Positions 43,450-53,786 of a stretch of DNA of 64,000 nt are shown here, in pieces. Each line of letters begins with the position of its first letter. Position 1 is the stretch's first letter. The DNA is taken from positions 1-64,000 of the forward strand of contig MU832258.1 of assembly GCA_029204225.1 (NCBI GenBank), given 5' to 3'. Made by a program: the position numbers and the translations under genes. The notes under the pieces were generated by a model, which ran no database searches, was not told where the DNA came from, and worked only from the letters and a program-made list of their open reading frames with translations. The stretch is from Diphasiastrum complanatum. Its lineage: Eukaryota; Streptophyta; Lycopodiopsida; Lycopodiales; Lycopodiaceae.

Positions 43450-44430
43450 TTTGATATCCTAGGATGTACATAGTCATCAATTTTAAAATCTCTTCGAGAT
43501 CTCTTAAGATCGGTGTAGTGTTTAGCTCTATCCTGAGCACTTCGAATACTATTGTTAGCCGCAAAAAATCAGCAACCTTCTGGATCTTAACAGACTTCAT
43601 CTCAACATTTACTGGAGATCTAGGTTGAAAGTCGTACATAAGCATGAAAGGACTATAACCTGTAGCAGAATATTTTCTACTATCATATGCAAACTCAACC
43701 AGTGGGAGATAATCTTCCCAATGAGATTGCATGTGAGAAACATACATCCTCAAAATATCTTCATAGTTTAACTAGTCCTTTATGTCTGCCCATCTGATTC
43801 AAGATGATCAAAAGAACTTAAACTCAAAGAAGTTTCCAATTTATGGAATACTGCTGAACAAAAGTGACTTGTAAATTTAGGATCTCTATCACTAACAATG
43901 TCACTGGGCAGACCATACAACCGAAATAATCTTTCAACAAAGATTCGGGTTAATTTAGAAGCCTTTATAGTTGACTTGACTGGTATGAATGCAGCTAACT
44001 TAGTTAACTGATCCACTACAACCCAAATAGAATCATTTTGTTGTTGGGTCTTTGGAAGTCCAACTACAAAATCCATAGATATGCTTTCCCATTTCTTATC
44101 GGGGATATCTAACGGATGCAACAAATCACCAGCCTTATGGCGTTCAACCTTTGCTAGTTGACAGGGTTTGCATTTAACAACATATGACTCGACATATGGC
44201 TTGAGCTTTGGCCAATAAAATTCCCTCTTAACCAAGTCTAGAGTCCTGTGTATACTGGGATGTCCTGCACAGGGTATGTCTTGACATTCAAACAAAATCT
44301 TACATTTGATCTCATCATCACCAGGTACACAAACTTTTCCATTCTGAAATAGTAATCCATCTTTAAAGGTTAACTGTTCCACTATTCTTCTTATCTGGCC
44401 TGGACAATGTTCCAAATGTGACAAAAATGA
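43450..44430 (-). pseudogene. Gypsy J integrase
   Basis: Order: GHPSIHRTLDLVKREFYWP and CKPCQLAKVERHK (H2C2 finger), WESISMDFVVGLP (first Asp), GLPSDIVSDRDPKFTSHF (second Asp), then SDGQT followed by a TAA where the catalytic Glu codon normally stands. After two more stops the frame continues MRMYVSHMQSHWEDYLPLVEFAYDSRKY and YGFQPRSP-like FMLMYDFQPRSPV. The open N-terminal part is 214 codons. The copy is inactive. Confidence 0.88.
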
Positions 44431-44479
44431 TAGTCTGATTCATATTTCCTCTCAACAAAAGATATAGATCCATAGAAAT

Positions 44480-44900
44480 CTGGGTGAATGACAACTCGTT
44501 CAATTCACCGATCCGACTAAGAGCATTTGCAACTTGATTAGGGCTGTCTCTTATGTAACGGATTTCATGATCGAATTCTTGCATCAATTCAGCCCATCGA
44601 GCTTTTCTCCTCCGAAGATCATGTTGATTACAGAAGTACTTAAGAGGCTAGTGATCCGTATACACTACAAACTTACTACCATACAAGTAGTGTCTCCAAG
44701 TTTTAAGTGCATGGATTATAGCAAACAATTCCTTCTCCTACGTAGTATAACGCAACTGAGGACTAGTGAATTTTTTGCTCTCAAATGCTAGTGGCCTATC
44801 CATTTGTAATAGAACCGCTCCAACTACAACATCACTTGCATCCGTTCTCACGACGTAAGGTAAATCTGAATTTGCAATTTTTAACACGGGAGATGAAACA
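44480..44900 (-). pseudogene. Gypsy J RNase H
   Basis: Readable motifs are SDASDVVVGAVLLQ, PLAFESKKFTSPQLRYT, KELFAIIHALKTWRHYLYG, TDH-PLKYFCNQHDL and WAELMQEFDHEIRYI followed by NQVANALSR. This is the standard gypsy RNase H sequence between RT and the integrase finger. Several stops interrupt it. Confidence 0.82.
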
Positions 44901-45039
44901 ATCATTGTTTTAAGTTTCTAAAAACATTGATTTAATTCCTTGTTCCAAACAACAGGCAGACTAGGTTGATTCCTCTTTTTCTTTTTATTAACAAATCCTT
45001 TTGTCAGATTATTTATTGGTGTTGCTACGTTAGCATAAT

Positions 45040-45790
45040 CCTCAATAAATCTCTTGAAAAAAAAGTGTAAAACCTAAAAATGACTTTACTTGCCTCACAA
45101 TTCCTGGAATTGCCCACTCAATCACAATCTTGATTTTATCCTCGTCAATCTTGATCTCATTTACTGTGATCTTATGACCGAGATAAAGCAACTCTTGCTT
45201 AAAGAATTCACACTTAGACTCTTTCGCGTAGAGTAACTCCCGACAGAGTTTCATCAAGATGATTTTTAAGTGTTCTACACCACCAAGGATTTACTGTAAA
45301 CAAGAATGTCATCTAATAATACAACCACAAACTTCCCCAAATATGGACGAAACAAATTTTTCATCATTTGTTGGAACGTTGCTGGAGCATTCATTAATCC
45401 AAATGGCAACACTAAGAATTCATGATGACCAAATTTAGAAAGAAATCACGTCTTTTGGACATCTTCTGACTTAATTCTTATTTGATGGTACCATGTCCTG
45501 AGATCTATCTTGGTGAAATACTGAGCTCCACCCAAGCGATCTACAAGGTCATCCATCCTAGGTAATGGATATTTATTTTGATAGTCACTTTATTAAGACT
45601 CTTGTAATCCACACACATCTGAAAACCTCCATCTTTCTTTGCTTTAAGAAAAACATGAGTGCCCCATGGTGATTTACTAAGTTGTATATGTCCCATCCTC
45701 AGTTTTCTATTTGATTTGATCCTTGCATCAAAACTGGGAGCTTTGAGACTTTTACATTCCAAGTCTCCAACTCTGCTCCTGAAGCTAGAT
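45040..45790 (-). pseudogene. Gypsy J reverse transcriptase
   Basis: Readable in order: SPWGTHVFLKAKKDGGFQMC and [12 protein letters not shown] near 45.6 kb, the catalytic [13 protein letters not shown] near 45.31 kb (L-D-D-I), then KESKCEFFKQELLYLGHKIT near 45.18 kb and VRQVKSFLGFT near 45.09 kb. The frame is broken between these blocks. RT extends the tRNA primer to make cDNA; here it is inactive. Confidence 0.83.
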
Positions 45791-45850
45791 AAACTTTATA
45801 TCTATGATTTGATGGCTTCAGTTTCCAAGCTGAGTTTCTGCACAAGATGA

Positions 45851-46434
45851 GAATCAATAAAATTATGAAATGAACCACTGTCCAATAAAATACTCCCTTC
45901 TTGTCATCAGTTCCATCTGTCGCTCATTGCATCTGCCAACTTCCATCCGACGCCCTCCACCTTCATTTGCATCCGACACATCTGCATTCGCTAGTTCATT
46001 TTGTTACATCCGACACTACATTCCATCTACATCCCACAATTTTGCATCTAACAAGTTTTGCATTCCATGACTAGCTGTTTGTATTCGCCAAGCTTCAGAC
46101 TACACCTGATGAGTTGTCTCAGTTTCTCATCAATGATCCGATTTTCATGATTGCTTTCACAAATAAATCACATCCTATGAGTTCAATCATGTCTGAAAAA
46201 CAATCAATACAGAATCTCATACTGTTGATCTGATTCTGCTATAAGATTCAGTCAAAGACAAAACAGTTTGAGACACATCCATTCATTCACCAAGTATATC
46301 CAAGGCTGTAACCAATAGAAGATTTGACAAGCCTTTAACTTGTAACTAAAGTTACATCCGACAATCACATCTGAGAGTCATCATATTTTATATTAGACTC
46401 CTCTCTTCCATTGAACTCTTCAACCAAATCTTCA
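45851..46434. other. Spacer with scattered CATCCGAC motifs
   Basis: No coding motif. The octamer CATCCGAC occurs at 45944, 45970, 46007 and 46354 within CATCTG/CATCCGACA-like phrases, giving a loose repeat. It may be LTR sequence of an unidentified element. Confidence 0.4.
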
Positions 46435-46776
46435 CTAAGGAACTCCAAGCGAGTTTCCATTAAGGAACTCATATAGGTCTAACCATTTATCCATAACTCC
46501 ACAATTATAAAGCATGAATGTAGAAATTTTTTCTCGTTGGAAGGGTGCCAACCTATGGACCTTTCCCATCCCTTGAGGTTTTTCACTAGTTACCTCTTCG
46601 GCCTCCTCATCACGCCACAATAGTGGAGCAGATGGATGTACTTGGTGCAAAATTCAGTAACATAAAAGAGAGATTCATGTACTAACCATCCCTCTGACAT
46701 GCTACCTTCAGGCCTTGCCTTTTGATGCACAAAATCTTTTAAGACTTTCATGTACCTTTCCATAAAGAACATCCAC

Positions 46777-46881
46777 CTAAAAAGTCGCAAATGGTTAAAA
46801 ATAAGTGTTTTATTTAATGAGTTCATGTATCAATTGATTTAGTTTAAATACACATGCAAAATATAATTTATGCACTTATAC
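46777..46881 (-). other. Intron 1 of CACTA copy 2
   Basis: The minus strand reads CACTAG|GTATAAG ... TTTTTAG|GTGGATG. Removing these 105 AT-rich bases joins VHTR to WMFFMERY, the uninterrupted DUF4218 order seen in copy 1. Confidence 0.75.
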
Positions 46882-47055
46882 CTAGTGTGCACTGGACCAG
46901 CAAAAGAAACTTCTTCAACCAAGTGCACCAATAAATGCACTTGTGAGTCCATGATGGAAGTCGGAAAATATCTCTCAAACATGCACACAATCTCCACCAT
47001 ATCCTCATGTCTCTTGCGAAGATCCAACTCACGGATTTCTTTTGAACACATCCAT

Positions 47056-47143
47056 CTGCAACATATTCAATCCATTTTATGTCTATTTGAATTTCCAATC
47101 AATAAATACTAAATAGAAAAATGCACCAAGTACATGTAGATAC
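47056..47143 (-). other. Intron 2 of CACTA copy 2
   Basis: The minus strand reads TTGTCAG|GTATCTAC ... TGTTGCAG|ATGGATG, 88 bases. It sits at the same place as the 96-base intron of copy 1 (4075-4170). Confidence 0.7.
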
Positions 47144-47232
47144 CTGACAATGATTGATAGTTTGTATATGGTCTCACAAATATCTTTTGATAAGCACCCA
47201 CGAATTGACAATAGGTAGATGAATTGAATCAT

Positions 47233-47975
47233 TGTAGTGGGTTTCTTTCCTTGCCTAGCCAAAATCCAAGATCTAGTCAATCTAGCATCAAAGAGACGGA
47301 GTTAGTTGTCACGCGTAGGTTCGTTCCCATGAGAGCGATAGTATAGTTCAGATTTCAACATGAATGGAGGATATAACACTAACATCCATTAACACTAAGC
47401 ATTAACACTACATCCATTAACCCTAAATCCACAACAATGATAGAAACTTACTCTTCTCTCTCTCCCTTTCTCTCTCACAAAAAGCATAAGAAATAGCAAT
47501 CCCAATAATGATCAAATCCAACAATTAGCAAAATCCAAAGAAAGCATGAGAAATGGAGGAGAAGAGAGGAAGAGCAAGGACATTCGTCAATCCATTTCTA
47601 AAGAGAACCAATCTGCTTTATTGAAATGAGAAAATGAACATGAGGAACAACTCGAGTTGGTCTCTTTTTATAGTAGAGAGGAGGACCCTGGCCTCTGAAT
47701 CCTATTGGTCCAGTCTTGCCTCTCTTTTTATTCAAATTTTAAAAAGAGTGGGAACCATCAAATTTGGAGGGAAACCCAACTTTATTCACTAACTTGACAT
47801 TTAGGCCTGCGGCATTAAAAGTATCGCAAAATAGGCGTAAAGTCCTTTTACTAACATTCTAATTAATCAAATAACTATGTGATCATTGGGTTGGACTTAC
47901 ACACGTAGGATGCCAAATCTCTCTCACTTATTAACTAGGGTTAGGGTTGCCTTGGGATCCGCAAACCCTCCAATA
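47233..47975 (-). repeat. 3' LTR of element L
   Basis: It starts on the plus strand with TGTAGTGGGTTTC and ends with CCCTCCAATA. It matches 58875-59635 over its whole length, with roughly 95% identity by eye and one 18-19 base gap (an extra ATTAACCCT-type unit in the other copy). The terminal CA is mutated to TA (TATTGGAGG on the minus strand). A CTCTCTCTCCC pyrimidine block lies near 47.46 kb. Confidence 0.92.
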
Positions 47976-47988
47976 GTATCCCCCACCA
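47976..47988 (-). promoter_or_regulatory. Polypurine tract of element L
   Basis: The minus strand reads GGTGGGGGATAC immediately before the LTR. The G-rich GGTGGGGGAT form is common in Tat/Athila elements. Confidence 0.85.
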
Positions 47989-48025
47989 AAACTGGTGGCG
48001 GTCCCACGACACCTGCAATATGCAG

Positions 48026-51000
48026 TTATTGGGAACTTTTATTGGATTCGTGCCGAATCCTAGTTAAATGATATTGCACCTTCTCCATCAAGTCAAGGCG
48101 TGCAGTATTGAAATCCAAATTATGGGGCAAGAAACAACGGTGGGCTCCTGGAATCCACTTGGAAGTTGTCCATGATGTGAAGCGGGATTCCCAAGAGCCT
48201 CTCATCATTGCCGCACGGAAATACAGTCGAGCAATCGGCAGCTGATCTTTGATTTGCTCTGAGGCCATCGGCTTATTTGGATCAAATGCGAAGGTAGGAA
48301 GGCAATCATTCCATTTGGTTGCCATTGATGCCAACAGAGTTAGATCTTTTGCAAACATTGTCGATTGTCGCACCGTTGGATCCGGAGAGTGGACATACTC
48401 TCTCTGATATGCTTGTAAGACCCGGTGGAAATCCACTGAAATATTCCAGCTGTAAGGCTGGTGGATGATTGGCCAATTGGGCGTATGGATGGTGATTTTA
48501 TTCATAGCCAATCCCAAATCTTTCCATTTTTGTCTTCACGGCATTGGCACGTAATAAGGATCTCCTCGCAACTGGCCAGGGCTGGCGACGTAACTCCTAA
48601 TTGATTTCGGAGTTTTTCAAAAACCGTGATTCTCCATGCCGGTTGCTCTCCCAGTGCAGGTATTTTGTCCAATTCTTTGCCGGCCTTGATCTCGGAAGTC
48701 TTAAATTTGAGAACCCATTCACCACGCGAGGACTCATGTGGATGCTACTTTAAGAAGGTCTGGATCTGGTCCTCGACGCTGATGGGCCTTTTGAATAAAT
48801 GGCTTGTCCTTGATGAGGATGGACCCGCTTGTACTGCCGGTATAGTTGGCGGTTGATCTACTAGATCTGGAGCTCCCCCTGGTCCATGCTCAAATCAACC
48901 CCTGTATCCATCTGTACAGCTTCTTGGTGCGAAGGGGAGAATTGCGACATGATCGGGATGAGGATTTGTGGTCCGGCTTCCAACACTTGAGCGGCGGCTT
49001 TTTCATAGGCGTTGATGGTCTCTTTTGCCTTTGCCAACTCAGTTGAAGCTGCTCCTTTGAACCTATCAAAGCGGCCTTGGAATCCTTGAAGGGCCACTTT
49101 GTATGTTTCCACTTCTTGAACAAATATGCAATCTGCGTCGGCATGACCGGATGATCGGGTATCTGTGTTTGCAGATATGCATCACGCTCAAGGGTGGTCG
49201 CATCCAATTCACCTTGAAGTCGTGTGCGATCTTGTTCGGCCATTTGTAATTGCCCCTTCAGCAGCTGCACCTGTTGCTTGGCATCTTGCACTACCTTATC
49301 TACCTGATCTTGTGCGATTGTCAGGGCATTTTGCAGGGAGCTGATGTAGGATTCCAAGCGATCAGCCTGTTGCTGGGCCAATTTCTTTTTGCTTTCAGCC
49401 TTTTCTTCATGTTGCTTGGCTATCTTCACCTCTCAATCCAGCAGGACAATTTTCTAGCTAATCAGAGTGTTTTCAGATCCTAAATCAGAGATCCTCTGCT
49501 CCATTTTCTTCTTCTTATCCAGCATAGACTGGATCACTTGTCCAAGGCCTGAAACTAACCCAAGAGCATCACCAGAATCGACAGTCGTGGAGGTGGCAAC
49601 AGCAGGAGAATCTGATGGTACTATCCTTGGTAGGCGTGGAATAGGTGCCAAGGTCTCTTCTTCTTCAAAAATATCCGTGTCTTCAAACCCTTCAGGCACC
49701 GTGGCGTCGAACTGCTTTGGTGACTTTACAGCTGTGCCGACCCGAAGTATGGCTGGGCTACCTTGTGTGGGTGGTTGCTGACTGGCATCTTCGACACCAA
49801 CAGTAGCTTCATGGATATGCCCAAATCCTCTTCCAGGGGATTGGGATTCAAAGGGCGCTGGGCTCTAGGGCATTTCAAAGATTTCGGTGGCCCCAAGAAG
49901 GTCGGAATCATCGAACATATCCATGAAGAACTGTATGTTGGGTGAGATTGCTTCGGTGTGCGGGGGTGAGGCGGCCTGGGCAGCCGTGATGGGAATGGTA
50001 GGCCCAATGGTCACAGACTGTCCTTGTATGGGAGCAGAGGCAAGGGAAGCATCAAAGACGAGGGAAATGGGAAGTTCAGTGCGAACAGCAACAGAGGGAG
50101 GAAGCGCAGCTAATGAGGTATGCCTAGTACGTCGTCGTGACGTGAAAGGCGAGTCAGGAATTACGATCTCGTTGCATGGGCGACGACGACTATGAGAACT
50201 TGAGGCCTAGTGAGATGACTCGGCCGGTCTTCTTTGTAAACTGAAAGCACAAAATCCAAGTGGAAGCCATGGATTCTGTTTTCTAAGTGAGAAGCGGCTA
50301 AAAGGGACAATAGAGAGCCAGCGGCAAACTGCTGCTTGTATTGGACTTCTACATTTGAGCGGCATGTAAAAAGGATCCACTCGCTTCCATGCCGGTGCCC
50401 TCAAATATTCCTGGAGTCACCTACTATCCTTCAGGACTTTGCTCCGCCATTCTGGCTGCCATTGTAGTGCGGCAACGATCTCGGCCCTGGTGGAGTATTG
50501 GCTTTGATCGATGTCTTCTTTGTTGCCCCTCATATTGGGAGGGTATTTTCTTTCAAATCACTCTGATTCCCTTGTATCAGCCAGTTTACTTCTAGGCTGG
50601 GAAGGGGAAGTTGTCTTACGCGGCTGGGACGGCCTTGCCAGATAATCATCAAGGGCCTTGGTGCCCGTGTATTTCTCTTTTGCTCGCTTGCTTGTCGACG
50701 GCTCACCTGCACCTGTGTCTGGCTTGGGCGAGAATCTTCTTGTCTCCGGTTGGTCAGCCAAGAAGTCATCATCGGCTCCAATGTCTGTGTTAGTTTCCAG
50801 AAGGTTGAGGATGGAGTGATCTGGGGAGAGGGGTGCGGGGGTGAACGGTTTAGGAGGAGGCAAAAATAATAAGTTATACGCAGCACCGGAGGAGTGGAGT
50901 TGTTGGAGGAACTCGTCCCGTCGGGATTTGTGGGTGTCAACTGGACCTTTTGATGGGCCCATTATTTGACTAGGAGGTGATGAAAAAAGGGGAGATGGAA

Positions 51001-52066
51001 GAATTGGGTAAGTTGGAATGAATGTTTCAGAGAAATTAAATGCGGAGTAGGAGGAAGGGTTAAAGGTGGGAGGGGGTCGAGAAAAGGTCATGGAAGCAGC
51101 ATCGGCTCTCTGGCCACCCGATCCTGAGCTACCATCTGATCGGTGGGTTTGCCCGTCTTGATTCCCTGCTCCATCATTCCCATCATCGTCCCGTGGCTTC
51201 GTTACATGAGCACCTGCTTGGGCCTTGCACACCGTGTCCCATAATTGGTTCACCTTGTCCAAGACTTGTTGTAGGGCCTTCGTTGTTTCTTCAAGCTACT
51301 TTTGGGACTCCAAGATGATCTTCTCTTGTTTCGTCACAATGTTTTCAAAATTCTTTTTATCGACCTCTCGCTCTTGGATCAGCCTTATGTATTTCTCCAT
51401 CCGGATGGCTGAGGCCTGTGGGGCCTGGATTTGAATGTCCTCGAGCTTGACTGGAGGAGCATTGACTGTCATTGCACCCAATGATCCGTCTCGTACTTGG
51501 TTGATTTGGACCATCTGGTGCTTCAGTTGCTGTTGGACCTCTTCCAAGGTGGTTTTCTGCCCGGCCATCACGGATCTGTTTTCTACTGTCTCTTTTTCTT
51601 TTTCTTTGGCCATCCTTTGATATCGTGCAATCTCTTGGTCTTGATGTTGGACCTTGCTCTCTAGAACTTGATGTTGACTCACCAACCAATGCATGTGGTA
51701 GCTCGTTTCGGATAGGCCAATCATTGAGCGTTTGGCTGCTTTAGTGAGCTTTTCAGGGTTAGAGAGGGTTGGGTACTGATCTGGGGTGTGGGGTGGTGAG
51801 GCTAAACCAAAAAATAGACATGGTGTTAGAACTGAAGATGGAGGTGGAGGTGGAGGTGGAGGTGTCTAACTTCTTCCTGGCTGCTTCCCCTTTTCTGGTT
51901 CGTCATCACTTATCTCCATCAGGTGCGCAGCATCAAAATATTGAGATGTGTCAATATGTGGATGACCTGGGCCTGGGCTGCTCCCGTGTCTTGGGGACTG
52001 GATATCCCCACTCCTCCCCCCCCAAAAAACAACTTGTGCCAGTGGTGATGTTGGTGGCGTTGTCAT
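48026..52066 (-). pseudogene. Unknown ORF cassette of element L, about 1,350 codons
   Basis: I do not recognise this protein. From 52066 down to about 49.11 kb a single minus frame holds throughout. It opens with MTTPPTSPLAQVVFWGG, then a proline run, then a coiled coil near residues 100-270 (MIGLSETSYHMHWLVSQHQ, KEKEKETVENRS). A G/S/P-rich disordered part with SRPPPTFNP follows, then an acidic part with EGFEDTDIFEEEETLAPI and a second coiled coil (ADRLESYISSLQNAL). After frameshifts near 49.11, 48.87 and 48.52 kb the C-terminal region has GEWVLKFKTSEIKAGKELD and RLYFRAAMMRGSWESRF, ending at a TAA at 48026. All nine internal stops I count are TAG or TGA. No membrane segment, RT, protease or integrase motif is present. 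It could be an extra ORF of a Tat-like element. Confidence 0.6.
51838..51864. repeat. (GGAGGT)n microsatellite within the cassette
   Basis: Four to five GGAGGT units. On the minus strand they encode the proline run that follows the first TAG stop. Confidence 0.9.
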
Positions 52067-52130
52067 TGTAATCAGTGTGGGTGGGGTGGTGGCCTCATCT
52101 GGCTGACTTGGGACTTGAGGTATTATCGTG

Positions 52131-53690
52131 TCAGAGTGGCTTCGGTTGAGATCTGCTGGGTTGGGCTTCGGTTGAGATCTGATGGAGTGGCTTCGGTTGA
52201 GATCTTCTAGGTTGGGCTTCGGTTGAGATCTGATGGAGTGGCTTCGGTTGAGATGGGAAAGGTTGGGCTCCAGTTGAGATCTAATGTAGTGGCTTTGGTT
52301 GAGATGGGAAGTGGCAGTGCAGAATGGTTTGAAAAGTGTGGGGGAAGGGATGTATGAACGGGTTTGGAAAGGGAGTTATGTGGAAGATGGTTGTGTTGGG
52401 TAGAGCGGTGTGGGTGATGAAGTAAAGGTGGGTGAACTGAGTGAGGTCGAGTGAAGAAGATGGCGAGTGGAATAGGAGGAAGTGGAGGTCTTTGACAATG
52501 TTTTTTATGTTATGGATGTGTATCTATTAGGGATGAAGCAGGTTGAAGGTGTATGGTTTGTGATTGTGATTGTAGGATGTTCAATAGTGTGACAGGAGCG
52601 TGATAAGTGCTCGTGTGACACTACCCCTCAGCATGCAAAACTTGAGATATAAGGTATTCTGCCGGCGACGTTTGTGTTGAAGATTTCGGTGATGGCGCTC
52701 ATAAGGGAGTGATAACGATGGTGAGATGGTGTGAAGATGATGATGGACGGATTGAATAGTTGAGCGCCAGGATCGGTGTCAAGAGCAAGAAGATTGTCGT
52801 AGATCGTCGCCAGAAAATGCTTTAGCTTCGCACTTCGCTGAGGTGCGAATGGCTTTGGTGAGAGGGCATTTATTGTCGCCGTCATCTGGTTGCAAGGGAG
52901 ATGGGACATGCTAGTTCGTAAAATTCGAATGTATCTCCTCCAGTCGAGATTTAAAATGACTACTCCGGTTGAGATCTCACAGAATTGCTCCGGTCGATAT
53001 TCGAAATGACTGCTCCGATTGAGATCTCACAGAACTGCTCTGGTCGAGATTTGAAATGACTGCTCTAGTTGAGATCTCACAGAACTGCTCTGGTCGAGAT
53101 TCGAAGGAAGGCTTTGGTGGAGATCTGAAGGAACTGCTTCGGTCGAGATCTGAAGGAAGGCTCCGGTCGAGATCTGAAAGGCTTCGGTCGAGATCTTAAG
53201 GGACTGCTTCGGTCAAGATCTGAAAGAACTGCTTCGGTTGAGATCTAAAGGACCTGCTTTGGTCAAGATCTGAAGGAACTGCTTCGGTCAAGATCTAACA
53301 GAACCGCTTCAGTTGAGATCTGAAGGAAGGCTCCAGTCGAGATTTGAAGGAACTGCTTCGGTTGAGATCCGAAGGAAGGCTCCGGTTGAGATCTGAAGGG
53401 ACTGCTTCAGTCGAGATCTGAAGGAAGGCTCCGGTCAAGATCTGACAAAATCGCTTTGGTCGAGATCTGAAGGAAGGCTCCGGTCGAGATCTGACAGAAC
53501 CGCTTTGGTCAAGATCTGAAGGAAGGCTCTGGTCGAGTTCTGAAGGAACTGCTTCGATCGAGATCTGAAGGAACTGCTTCTGTCGAGATCTGAAGGAACC
53601 GCGTTGGTCGAGATCTGAAGGAAGGCTTTGGTCGAGATCTAAAGGAATCGCTTCGGTCGAGATCTGAGAAAAATATCATGATGCATACAT
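52131..53690. repeat. Tandem-repeat block GAGATCTGAAGGA / CTCCGGTCGAGATCTGA
   Basis: There are three sub-arrays. At 52131-52316 units of 25-26 bp (CTTCGGTTGAGATCTGATGG) alternate into a 51-bp period. At about 52940-53100 units of about 50 bp carry TGCTCCGGTCGAGATTCG and GATCTCACAGAAC. At 53100-53690 more than 20 units of about 24-27 bp carry GGTCGAGATCTGAAGGAA. Between the first two lies non-repetitive sequence. The block separates the truncated RT from the unknown cassette. The same motif family recurs at 61.86-62.28 kb. Confidence 0.9.
52320..52930. other. Non-repetitive interval within the repeat block
   Basis: G/T-rich on the plus strand. It includes a minus-strand frame of 93 codons (52628-52909, MSHLPCNQMTATINALSPKP) with no recognised motif. 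It may be LTR or leader sequence of the donor of the cassette. Confidence 0.35.
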
Positions 53691-53786
53691 GGATCTGTTT
53701 GATGCAAGTGAAGAACTTCAAGGAAAATAGGACTGTAGCTCAGAGTAGAAATTCTTATAAAAGAGGTGTATCTCAAGGAATGTTGG

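Larger units (their letters stand above)
43450..45850 (-). mobile_element. Ty3/gypsy element J (chromovirus-like pol fragment)
   Basis: In transcription order: RT (45.78-45.04 kb), RNase H (about 44.9-44.5 kb), and integrase with H2C2 finger and C-terminal region (44.42-43.45 kb). Gag, protease, PBS and LTRs are absent on both sides. The integrase motifs fit a chromovirus-like lineage and are distinct from the Tat-like elements G, L and M. Confidence 0.85.
46435..47232 (-). pseudogene. CACTA transposon DUF4218 region, copy 2
   Basis: Three exon-like blocks on the minus strand: MIQFIYLLSIRGCLSKDICE and TIYKLSIIVR; then WMCSKEIRELDLRKRHEDMV, FPTSIMDSQVHLLVHLVEEV and GPVHTR; then WMFFMERYMKVLKDFVHQKA and RPEGSMSEGW, followed by a tail with FMLYNCGVMDKWLDLY. 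Two GT-AG introns separate them. It is better preserved than copy 1 at 3.4-4.25 kb. The upstream part is removed where the LTR of element L begins at 47233, so element L lies inside, or is joined to, this transposon. Confidence 0.82.

Noticed and set aside
49467-49781. 104-codon plus frame over the cassette
   Set aside because: Antisense shadow; the minus frame has coiled-coil composition and continuity with its neighbours.
53100-53690. CRISPR-like array
   Set aside because: Units are contiguous and similar throughout, with no unique spacers, and the context is a plant retroelement.
53509-53721. 70-codon minus frame with SDLDRS / SFRSRP units
   Set aside because: Product of the 24-27 bp tandem repeat, without a conserved frame in the whole array.
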